From Anaerolineales bacterium (lineage in GTDB: Bacteria > Chloroflexota > Anaerolineae > Anaerolineales > Villigracilaceae): a stretch of 64,000 bases of DNA. The stretch lies in contig JAGUZU010000115.1 of assembly GCA_020060625.1 (NCBI GenBank), positions 1 through 64,000 of the forward strand, given 5' to 3'. The notes below the pieces were generated by a model. That model was given only the letters and a program-made list of their open reading frames with translations. It was not told where the DNA came from and did not search any database. This document shows, in pieces, positions 52,365-59,193 of this stretch (position 1 is its first letter; the number at the start of each line of letters is the position of its first letter). Position numbers and translations under genes: made by a program.

Positions 52365-52401
52365 GTTTCCTTATTCCTTGAGTGTTTTGATTTAACCTTT
52401 G

Positions 52402-52848
52402 TCATTTTTCATCATCCCTGGATTCCGCCGTCTGAAGCGCCTTCGCCAAAAGTTCCAGCAGCGTATCCTGTTCCTGTTGCGTCAACCCAGACAGGATGAG
52501 TTCCAATTTTTGGCGGCGAAAGTCCTGTGATTGCTGCTGGAGCGATTGTCCTTTTGCCGTCAAAAAGAATTGAACAGCGCGTTTATCCTGCGGGTGTGAT
52601 TTGCGCTTCAACAAGCCCGTCTCCTCCAGCCGCCGCACGCCAACACTGACAGTGGGCGGCGTCAGATTCAACCCGTCCGCAATATCCTGCACGCCGCACC
52701 CATCTGAGGCAGCGATCCAATCCAACAGCGCCATCTGGGCGGGCGAGACCAACGCGGTTCCCGACGATGGACTACCCATCCCCAGTTTCCGCAGGCGATT
52801 CATAAGCGCGAGGAATGCTTCTCCAGATTCGGTCATTTTATTTGGCAA
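52402..52848 (-). CDS. MarR-family transcriptional regulator
   Basis: 148 residues. Winged helix with LLDWIAASDGCGVQDIADGLNLTPPTVSVGVRRLEETGLLKRKSHPQDKRAVQFFLTAKG, including the DxR wing motif (PQDKR). Probably represses its own operon (small membrane protein, PIG-L, hydrolase, methyltransferase): a perfect palindrome overlaps its promoter at 52870-52886. Ligand unknown. Confidence 0.92.
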   Translation of the reverse strand: MPNKMTESGEAFLALMNRLRKLGMGSPSSGTALVSPAQMALLDWIAASDGCGVQDIADGLNLTPPTVSVGVRRLEETGLLKRKSHPQDKRAVQFFLTAKGQSLQQQSQDFRRQKLELILSGLTQQEQDTLLELLAKALQTAESRDDEK

Positions 52849-52869
52849 AGCCTTGCTCCCATCAATTAT

Positions 52870-52886
52870 TTAGTTAGCCTAACTAA
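52870..52886. promoter_or_regulatory. MarR operator candidate
   Basis: TTAGTTAG-C-CTAACTAA, a perfect 17-base palindrome covering the predicted transcription start of the MarR operon. This is the size and symmetry of MarR sites. Confidence 0.8.
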
Positions 52887-52913
52887 TTATAGGTGTGAAC
52901 TTTTTCCTGTCAA
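52886..52913 (-). promoter_or_regulatory. Promoter of the MarR operon
   Basis: Minus strand TTGACA (52908-52913), 16 bases, TATAAT (52886-52891). Both hexamers perfect; the palindrome begins at the downstream edge of the -10. Confidence 0.88.
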
Positions 52914-52976
52914 GGGCGTGAACAAGATGCGAAACACCCCGGTATTTGCTTTAAGGCAAAGAGGTTGTCATCTATT

Positions 52977-52992
52977 TGTGATAATGTTCACA
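52977..52992 (+). promoter_or_regulatory. Crp-type operator 1
   Basis: TGTGATAATGTTCACA, a perfect TGTGA-N6-TCACA site, centred 64 bases before the lipoprotein start. A short stem-loop (ATGACGC/GCGTCAT, 52998-53020) lies in the leader after it. Confidence 0.85.
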
Positions 52993-53048
52993 TATAGATG
53001 ACGCTAAAAAACAGCGTCATGAAACCATTCTTAATAAGGAGCGAAGAA

Positions 53049-54581
53049 ATGAAGAAACTGCATTTTGTATTTGCGGCGTTGATCACGGCGGCATTGATCC
53101 TGGCTGCCTGCGCCCCCGCCGCAACCAGCCAGCCTCCGCCCGCAGCCGCCACCGAGGTCCCGGCGGAGGAATCAACCGAGGTCCAGGAAGAGGCGCTGCC
53201 CGTCGAGGAGGAGGCCGGTTTGTGGACCCAGGATTACATCACGCAGGTTCCGCCCATCATGATGATTGATCCGTATTTCCAGATCTTCGGACAGTCGCAA
53301 ACAGCGGTCCCCTACACGTATGAAAATGCCGTGAAACTCGCCGGGCATTCCTGCGGCGCAACCGCGGGCGCATGGACGATTGCGCGCAAGGCGCTTGAAG
53401 CACTGTATCCCGACGGGGAAATTCCCGTGCGCGGGCAGATCGCGGTGGAAGCCCCGGGCGCTGAAGATGAGTGGTTCGTGGGGGTGTTTGGCGAGGTGAT
53501 CACCTTCGTGACCGGCGCATCTCCCAAGACTGGCTTCATCGGCGCGGAGTTCGGACAGACGAACAATCTCTTTGTGCGCCAGAACAAAATGACCTATCCC
53601 GATGAGCCAACCGGCACGCCTCCCCCCCAAATGGAGTGGGTTTTCACTCGCCTGGATACCGGCGCGAAAGTGGGCGTGAATTTCAACCTGGCAGTCATCA
53701 CCCCTGTGGCAACCCCCGAACGCCAGGAAATGGGCAAGAAGATGGCGGCTGGCACAGCCACACCCGAAGAAGCGGCTGATTACTACGAATACTGGAATGC
53801 CAGGGCAAAATTCGTCTTCGAAAATGCGGACACCTTGGAGGGCTTCTTCAACGTCAAAGTCTACCAGGAGCCGACTACCGCCCCCGATGCGAACATAAAA
53901 AAGACTGCGCCTGCCTCGGCTGAATCTTTTGCCTGGGAGCAGGATTACATTACCGAGGTTCCGCCAATCATGATGAGCGAACCGTATTTCGACATCTTCG
54001 GGCAGACCGCGGGTCCGGTCCCATACTATTATGAGGAGGCCGTCAGGTTAGCCGGGCATTCCTGCGGCGCAACCACTGGCGCGTGGATCATCACCCGCAA
54101 GGCGCTTGAAGCGTTGTATCCCGACGGGGAAATTCCCGTGCGTGGTCAAATCGCGGTGGAAGCCCCGGGTGCCGAAGATGAATGGTTTGTCGGCGTGTTC
54201 GGCGAAATCATCACCTTTGTCACCGGCGCATCGCCTCACACCGGCTTCATTGGCTCCGAGTTTGGACAGGTCAACGACCTCTTTGTGCGCCAGAACAAAA
54301 TGGTCTATGCGGAAGAACCGACCGGACAACTCCCCCCGATGCGGGAATGGATATTTACACGGCTGGATACGGGCAAGAAAGTGGGGGTGAAATTCAACCT
54401 CGTAATCATCCTGCCGATCCCGACCCCGGCGCGAACGGAAATGGGCAAGAAAATGGCGGCTGGCACAGCCACGCCTGAAGAAGCGGCTGATTACCAGAAA
54501 TACTGGAATGACAGGGCGATATTCGTCCTGGATAATGCCGACATGGACGGCTTCTTCACCGTGACCGTTTACGAGGAGTAA
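53049..54581 (+). CDS. Lipoprotein with two tandem FmdE-like domains
   Basis: 510 residues from the ATG at 53049, with AAGGAG upstream. Signal peptide with lipobox LAAC (Cys 21), then a Pro/Glu linker (22-58). Two domains of about 235 residues follow, estimated at about 80 percent identical, each with EDYIT-PPIMM, AGHSCGAT-GAW, LEALYPDGEIPVRGQIAVEA, ITFVTGASP-TGFIG-EFGQ and FTRLDTG-KVGV. GHSCGA-x2-GA then TGA...TG recall FmdE-family domains (GHxCPG-x3-G). FmdE domains bind metals or haem in some cases. The match is distant and from sight. Has its own Crp-type operator and terminator. Confidence 0.78.
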   Translation: MKKLHFVFAALITAALILAACAPAATSQPPPAAATEVPAEESTEVQEEALPVEEEAGLWTQDYITQVPPIMMIDPYFQIFGQSQTAVPYTYENAVKLAGHSCGATAGAWTIARKALEALYPDGEIPVRGQIAVEAPGAEDEWFVGVFGEVITFVTGASPKTGFIGAEFGQTNNLFVRQNKMTYPDEPTGTPPPQMEWVFTRLDTGAKVGVNFNLAVITPVATPERQEMGKKMAAGTATPEEAADYYEYWNARAKFVFENADTLEGFFNVKVYQEPTTAPDANIKKTAPASAESFAWEQDYITEVPPIMMSEPYFDIFGQTAGPVPYYYEEAVRLAGHSCGATTGAWIITRKALEALYPDGEIPVRGQIAVEAPGAEDEWFVGVFGEIITFVTGASPHTGFIGSEFGQVNDLFVRQNKMVYAEEPTGQLPPMREWIFTRLDTGKKVGVKFNLVIILPIPTPARTEMGKKMAAGTATPEEAADYQKYWNDRAIFVLDNADMDGFFTVTVYEE

Positions 54582-54608
54582 CAGGCGGGCAGAATTTCAC
54601 AAACTACA

Positions 54609-54646
54609 GACAGGCAGCCCACACAGGCTGCCTGTCCTGCTTTTCC
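54609..54646 (+). terminator. Terminator of the lipoprotein gene
   Basis: GACAGGCAGCC - CACACA - GGCTGCCTGTC, perfect 11-bp stem, then CTGCTTTTC. Confidence 0.8.
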
Positions 54647-54681
54647 CCGTTTGACTTAACGCAAAGAAACCAGACACATAT

Positions 54682-54697
54682 TGTGATACATTTCACA
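54682..54697 (+). promoter_or_regulatory. Crp-type operator 2
   Basis: TGTGATACATTTCACA, perfect TGTGA-N6-TCACA, centred only 39.5 bases before the start codon of family A2. At this distance it cannot be a normal class II activator site unless the mRNA lacks a leader, so repression is possible. Confidence 0.85.
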
Positions 54698-54728
54698 CAG
54701 AAATCAAATCATCCACAAGGAGAATGTT

Positions 54729-55574
54729 ATGAAAGACACATCTCAAAACAACCGCCTGATCCTTGCCGTACTGGCTGTCGTCGTCGGCTTGTTCATGATT
54801 GCGGTTGCGCCTTTTCTGATCCAAACTTCGTTGGACCGGGTCATTGCGGCATTGCAGGTTGTTTCAGCGGAAAAACCGGCTTATGCCAGCGGCATCCTGA
54901 TCTTCTCCTACGCCTTTCCCTTGTACCGGGGATTGATCTTCATCGGCGGGATCGCCCTGCTCTGGCTTGCCGGTCCGATCCATCGCGGGGAGGAATGGTC
55001 GTTTCCAGCCGGATTGTTGGCGTCGGCTTTTCCATCCGCGGGCGGGATGTTCATGATGATGCCCTATGTTTCCTTTGTGGACGGCTTCCCCCTTCCAACA
55101 GCGGTCTCGATTGTGGGGCTGATCTTCTTCTGGACGTTCATCCTATTGCGCAACGTGGATAAATGGCTGAAATGGGGTCAATTCCTCGCGCTGACCTTTG
55201 CAGGGATGTTGACCACACACGCCTTCATCGTCGGAACCGGCAACCTGCGCACGTTGTTGACGCGCCCCGGAAAACCGATGTACGACGGGCTGGGAACCTG
55301 GGTGCTGGCATGGTCGCAGCCGATCCAATGGATTTGCGTGATATTACTCTTCGTCGCCATCTATCAGATCGCCGCCCGAAAATTCTCCGGCTGGTGGCTG
55401 GCATTGATCTCGGTGACATCCCTCGTGGCAATTGATGTGCCGATGCAGATCATCCGCCTCACCCTGACGGACTCCACTGCCTGGGATTACACCTACGGCT
55501 TGCCGGTCATCATCGGATTGCTGTTTACCCTGCTCTTTCCAAAGTTCAAGAATGCGTTGACCGCCGAAGAGTGA
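54729..55574 (+). CDS. Uncharacterised membrane protein, family A (copy 2)
   Basis: 281 residues, about eight membrane helices, strong ribosome binding site (AAGGAGAATGTTATG). Related to the 48591 protein through MIAVAPF, FIGGIALLWLAGPIHRGEEW, AGGMFMMMPYVSFV, THAFIVGTGNLRTLL and RKFSGWWLALI. No known domain is recognised. Lies between the lipoprotein and the ferredoxin gene and has a Crp-type operator. The same 15-base translation start region occurs before 58445. Confidence 0.8.
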   Translation: MKDTSQNNRLILAVLAVVVGLFMIAVAPFLIQTSLDRVIAALQVVSAEKPAYASGILIFSYAFPLYRGLIFIGGIALLWLAGPIHRGEEWSFPAGLLASAFPSAGGMFMMMPYVSFVDGFPLPTAVSIVGLIFFWTFILLRNVDKWLKWGQFLALTFAGMLTTHAFIVGTGNLRTLLTRPGKPMYDGLGTWVLAWSQPIQWICVILLFVAIYQIAARKFSGWWLALISVTSLVAIDVPMQIIRLTLTDSTAWDYTYGLPVIIGLLFTLLFPKFKNALTAEE

Positions 55575-55595
55575 GGCGGGCACATTCTCCTTACA

Positions 55596-55624
55596 CCCCC
55601 GTCCCTGTTTTTCAGGGGCGGGGG
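55596..55624 (+). promoter_or_regulatory. Hairpin covering the ribosome binding site of the small gene
   Basis: CCCCCGTCCCTG - TTTTT - CAGGGGCGGGGG, a 12-bp stem with one T-G pair. The right arm carries the G-rich Shine-Dalgarno of the 54-codon gene at 55633. No T-run follows, so it is not a typical terminator; it may limit translation. Confidence 0.55.
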
Positions 55625-55632
55625 CAAACATC

Positions 55633-55797
55633 ATGAAAATTCATCCCCGCTATTACCCCGCCATCATCATCGCCGCGTATGTGGTTTTCCTGCTGATCGG
55701 CTTCCTGCTTGGCTTCCTGCCCGAGCGCGGAGGCGAAGGGTATGGAGGAAGCGCGTCGATGCAACTCGCCTGTTCGACACTCGGAATTCCGACATGA
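55633..55797 (+). CDS. Small single-helix membrane protein (not in the ORF track)
   Basis: 54 residues: MKIHPRYYPAIIIAAYVV then FLLIGFLLGFLPERGGEG and a short tail ending GIPT. One membrane helix at about 9-29. The stop overlaps the ATG of the ferredoxin-like gene (ATGA), a sign of translational coupling. Too short for the supplied track. No homology can be claimed. A small helper subunit of the NapH-like protein is plausible. Confidence 0.65.
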   Translation: MKIHPRYYPAIIIAAYVVFLLIGFLLGFLPERGGEGYGGSASMQLACSTLGIPT

Positions 55798-56636
55798 CCA
55801 CGCCCAAACCCTTCACGCTCGCCAAAAGCCGCCGCGCCATTCAATGGATGGTTGTGGTCGGGACGCTGGTCATCGGCTTGCGCCACATCATGCCGGGTGA
55901 AGCCTCGCGCGGTGGATCGTTCGACTCATTCTGCGCCTTTGGCGGGATCGAAACCATCCTGCCTTATCTTTTCACCGGACACACGCTCAAATCCACGAAC
56001 CTGCTCAATTTCTCGGTTTTGCTTGCCACATTGGGAGTCGCGCTCGTGGCGGGACGCGCCTTCTGCGGCTGGTTGTGCGGACTTGGCGCAATTCAAGATT
56101 TCGTCGCAGAGTGGACGCGGAAGCTTTTCGGCGAGAAGCGTCACATCCGCGGCAGACAGAGCAAAACCATTTTGCCCCTGCGCCTGCCCCCCGCCGTAGA
56201 CCGTCCATTGCGTTATGCAAAGTATTTTGTGTTGGCAGCGATTTTAATAACCAGTCTCTACATGGTATTTCCGCCCCTGCGCGAGTTCTGTCCTGTGCGC
56301 GCCGTATTCGGTCTCAAGATGACCACGCTGCTGTGGATCACGCTCGTCGTCTTTCTGGCAGGCTCGATGTTGGTGGAACGTTTCTGGTGCAAATATCTCT
56401 GTCCGCTCGGCGCGGCGCTTGCTGTCTTCAACAAAATCTCGCCCGCGCGCCTCGTCATGGACCATCATCACTGCAACAACTGCGGACGCTGCGACATCGA
56501 ATGCTCGATGGGCATCGCCGACGTGCCGCATCAACTCGACCATCCCGAATGCGTGCGCTGCATGGAATGTCTCGACACCTGTGCTCGGGAAGGGTCGCTC
56601 ACTCTTCAAATCGGATACAAGGAGAATCAAATATGA
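55794..56636 (+). CDS. NapH/CcoG-like membrane ferredoxin
   Basis: 280 residues with four to five membrane helices. CGWLCGLGAIQDF and CKYLCPLGAALAVF are the paired CxxxCP-type motifs of the NapH/NosR/CcoG group. Two 4Fe-4S motifs follow at the cytoplasmic C-terminus: CNNCGRCDIECSM and CVRCMECLDTC. Such proteins carry electrons between the quinone pool or cytoplasm and a partner enzyme. The expected partner (NapG, NosZ, oxidase) is not in this window. Overlaps both neighbours by four bases, so it belongs to one unit with 55633, 56633 and 57476. Confidence 0.9.
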   Translation: MTTPKPFTLAKSRRAIQWMVVVGTLVIGLRHIMPGEASRGGSFDSFCAFGGIETILPYLFTGHTLKSTNLLNFSVLLATLGVALVAGRAFCGWLCGLGAIQDFVAEWTRKLFGEKRHIRGRQSKTILPLRLPPAVDRPLRYAKYFVLAAILITSLYMVFPPLREFCPVRAVFGLKMTTLLWITLVVFLAGSMLVERFWCKYLCPLGAALAVFNKISPARLVMDHHHCNNCGRCDIECSMGIADVPHQLDHPECVRCMECLDTCAREGSLTLQIGYKENQI

Positions 56637-57442
56637 AAAACAATTACAAACTCGGAGCCGCGTTGGCGGCGATTGGCGTCTTGGCAGGGATTTTATGCCT
56701 GTATTTCCTGGCGGCAACGTATAACACGGTCATTCACACCCATTTCGATGCCGGGGAATGGGAGGAGAGCAATACCGTGCGGGTGGTCTACGCCATACTT
56801 GGCTGGCTGGGGACAGCCGCCGGCGCTCTTTCGGCATCCGTTTTATGGGGTTTTATAAAGAAACAGGATTGGGCATGGTTCTGGGGATCCATAGCCGCGA
56901 CCATTCTCCTGCTCGCCGGGTTCTTCCCCATGATTCCCGCCGCCGACAGTGGTTTGCCCGTCCCCACGCTTTGGGTATTCCTTCTGGCTGCGGTCATGTG
57001 GTTTGGGATGCTCTTCATCGGCGGCGTGGACAAAAAGATCATGGGATTAACGTTTACCGCCGGTCTGGCTTACGTTTTGACCTTCATTGACGGCGTGGCG
57101 CCGCTCTCCAAATTTCAAAGCACGTTCCAGGCGCCGGAGGCGTTTATCCAGAATCCAAACACCTTTTGGAACGGGATGTACGTTCTCTCGCAACAGGTGA
57201 ACTGGTGGGGCGCGGCGGCGTGGGCGGTCTTCATCTTTGCGGCATTCAAACAGAAATCGTGGTCGGTTCCGGTGGGCATTTTCGCCGCCGTCATGTCCAT
57301 GATCGGCGGGTATCCGATGGGCATCCATAATGTAGCGGAGGTCCAGCGCTTTTCGATGTTCCTCCCGGCGCCGATCTTAAGCACGATCCTGTTGATTGTG
57401 CTGTTGCTGCCCGGAACGCAAAAATTACTGGGAGTCAAATAA
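56633..57442 (+). CDS. Uncharacterised membrane protein, family B (copy 1)
   Basis: 269 residues from the ATG at 56633; the track's 455-residue ORF extends upstream through another frame. About seven or eight membrane helices. Closely related to the next gene: LGA-LA--G-L-G-L-L, VRVVYAILGWLG-AAGAL, WAWFWG, WFGMLFIGGV-KI--L-F--GLAYVLTFIDG, and VNWWGAAAWAVFIFA. No known domain recognised. Starts in the stop of the NapH-like gene. Confidence 0.82.
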   Translation: MKNNYKLGAALAAIGVLAGILCLYFLAATYNTVIHTHFDAGEWEESNTVRVVYAILGWLGTAAGALSASVLWGFIKKQDWAWFWGSIAATILLLAGFFPMIPAADSGLPVPTLWVFLLAAVMWFGMLFIGGVDKKIMGLTFTAGLAYVLTFIDGVAPLSKFQSTFQAPEAFIQNPNTFWNGMYVLSQQVNWWGAAAWAVFIFAAFKQKSWSVPVGIFAAVMSMIGGYPMGIHNVAEVQRFSMFLPAPILSTILLIVLLLPGTQKLLGVK

Positions 57443-57475
57443 TCTTATACTTAACATCAAACAAGGAGGTTTGCC

Positions 57476-58267
57476 ATGAAAGGCAATAATAAGTTAGGCG
57501 CAATATTGGCTGTGGCTGGCATTCTGACCGGCTTGCTCGTGCTGTTTTTGATGGCAAGCATCTACCAGGTCAATATTGACGGAAAAATGGCGGGGGAACG
57601 CCCTGACGAAGCCATTACGGTGCGGATCGTATTTGCCATACTCGGCTGGCTGGGTGTTGCGGCGGGAGCGCTTTGGGTGATGGTGCTGTACGGTTTCCTG
57701 AACAAGGCAGGCTGGGCATGGTTTTGGGGGACGGTGGCGGCGACCATCCAAATTCTGGCGGGCTTCTTCCCCATCATCCCGCCATCCAGCATTGGTTTGC
57801 CCGCGCCGACCATGTGGGTGTTCATCATCGCGTTTGCGTTGTGGTTTGGGATGCTTTTGATTGGCGGCGTGAGCGGAAAGATCATCACGCTCGCATTCTT
57901 CAGCGGGCTGGCTTACGTGCTGACCTTCATTGACGGCGTCGGCGCGATCTCGCGCCACCAGACTGAGGCGAAGGGCTTTATCAGTTCGATGTATGCCATG
58001 TCGCAGATGGTGAATTGGTGGGGCGCGGCGGCTTGGGCGGTGTTCATCTTCGCGCTGGTGAAGGGAAAATCTTGGGCGCTGCCGTTGGGGGTCTTCGCAA
58101 CCGCCATGTCGATGTTTGGCGGATTCCCCGTCGGCGTGACCGATGTCGTCGTGAAAGGACGCTTCTCCATGTTCCTGGTCGCGCCGGTAATAAGCGCGGG
58201 GTTGCTCGTTTACCTGCTGCTTCCGTCCACGCGCAGGATGATCGAGGCGTGGAGCGCGGCAGCGTAG
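57476..58267 (+). CDS. Uncharacterised membrane protein, family B (copy 2)
   Basis: 263 residues, AAGGAGG before the ATG. Same layout and motifs as the 56633 protein, for example VRIVFAILGWLGVAAGALW, AWFWGTVAATIQILAGFFPIIP, LAYVLTFIDGVGAISRH and MVNWWGAAAWAVFIFAL. Tandem duplication of a membrane subunit is the simplest reading; a heteromeric complex would be possible. Last gene before a gap with a Crp-type site. Confidence 0.82.
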   Translation: MKGNNKLGAILAVAGILTGLLVLFLMASIYQVNIDGKMAGERPDEAITVRIVFAILGWLGVAAGALWVMVLYGFLNKAGWAWFWGTVAATIQILAGFFPIIPPSSIGLPAPTMWVFIIAFALWFGMLLIGGVSGKIITLAFFSGLAYVLTFIDGVGAISRHQTEAKGFISSMYAMSQMVNWWGAAAWAVFIFALVKGKSWALPLGVFATAMSMFGGFPVGVTDVVVKGRFSMFLVAPVISAGLLVYLLLPSTRRMIEAWSAAA

Positions 58268-58348
58268 AAAAAAGCCTGTAGATGGCTGGCAGGCGAAACG
58301 TCCGGCGTGAGGCGGTTGGAATCTGTCGAGTCAAGCGTGAACCAAATA

Positions 58349-58364
58349 TGTGATGTATGTCACA
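58349..58364 (+). promoter_or_regulatory. Crp-type operator 3
   Basis: TGTGATGTATGTCACA, perfect TGTGA-N6-TCACA. A -10-like CATAAT (58387-58392) places the expected transcription start near 58399, so the site is centred near -42: the class II activator position in E. coli CRP promoters. Confidence 0.85.
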
Positions 58365-58444
58365 GAATTTTGCGCGCAAGTTGTGTCATAATTCACTAAA
58401 GGCAACCGCGTGGAGTTGCCGCCAGTTTCAAAAAGGAGAATGTT

Positions 58445-59050
58445 ATGTTCACGCTTGACAACCTGTTTCTTTTGTTGACCGGCTTGATCGCCGCGTACCT
58501 GTGCTGGTACTTTTGGCAACGGTACAACCTGCATAAAGCGCTGCACAACCTCTATTATTTGATGGGGTTTGCAGTGCTTTTGGTTTCGGGGCTTTTGCTC
58601 ATTTTCCTCGGCTTGGGGATTTTGGCTTCGCCCTATGTGTTGACCGTCGCCAGCCTGATCCCGCTCGGCATTTCGATGGGATTGGCGGAGGAATACTTCC
58701 CGAAGTGGAAGAAAGCCTTTAAATGGTTTGCGGCGATTGGTTTCCTTGCCATCGCCATCACCAGCATCGGCGGGATGGATGCGTTGAAGAAGATTGCCGT
58801 GCCGTTGTTCCATGGTGTGGCGGGGTTGGTCATCTTCCTCGGTCCATTCTATGCGAAAGGCGCGCCGAAGGGATTCTTCTGGGTCGGCATCGGCGGCTTG
58901 TTGATCGGCTTGGGCGGGATTGCGCTGGCGTTCATTTCAATGGGCGCGCAATTGCTGTTCTTCAGCCCTGAGTTTGTGATGATGATCCTCACTCCCCTGC
59001 TTTTCCTGATGACGGGCGCGTTCGCAATCGGATTTGCGAAGAAAGGATAG
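58445..59050 (+). CDS. Uncharacterised membrane protein, family C (copy 1)
   Basis: 201 residues, about seven membrane helices, ribosome binding site AAGGAGAATGTTATG. Contains GFAVLLVSGLLLIFLGLGIL, SLIPLGISMGLA, and PLFHGVAGLVIFLGPF, the last matching THGVAGMTIFLLPI in the 62668 protein. The HGVAG histidine and LHKALHN near helix 1 are the only obvious ligand candidates. Downstream of operator 3. Function unknown. Confidence 0.8.
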   Translation: MFTLDNLFLLLTGLIAAYLCWYFWQRYNLHKALHNLYYLMGFAVLLVSGLLLIFLGLGILASPYVLTVASLIPLGISMGLAEEYFPKWKKAFKWFAAIGFLAIAITSIGGMDALKKIAVPLFHGVAGLVIFLGPFYAKGAPKGFFWVGIGGLLIGLGGIALAFISMGAQLLFFSPEFVMMILTPLLFLMTGAFAIGFAKKG

Positions 59051-59052
59051 AT

Positions 59053-59104
59053 TTTCCCTCACCCCTTGCCCCTCTCCCAATGGGAGAGGGGTTGGGGAGA
59101 GGGC
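59053..59104. repeat. CTCACCCC-type repeat, intergenic copy
   Basis: CCCTCACCCCTTGCCCCTCT then CCCAATGGGAGAGGGGTTGG and GGAGAGGG. A near-perfect palindrome, also able to act as a hairpin after family C1. Same element found inside two genes in this window. Confidence 0.9.
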
Positions 59105-59143
59105 GCAAGTATTTGTCTTTTGTCAAAGACGGACAGGCTGATT

Positions 59144-59159
59144 TGTGATATTTTATACA
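59144..59159 (+). promoter_or_regulatory. Degenerate Crp-type operator 4
   Basis: TGTGATATTTTATACA: left half perfect, right half ATACA instead of TCACA. Centred 42 bases before the 12-helix gene, almost the same spacing as operator 2. Confidence 0.5.
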
Positions 59160-59193
59160 AAGGTCTGCCGCAATCATTTAGGAGACAATACCC

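Noticed and set aside
56075-57442. 455-residue ORF start for family B copy 1
   Set aside because: The first 186 codons lie in another frame of the NapH-like gene; the ATG at 56633 overlaps its stop and matches the start of the paralogue.
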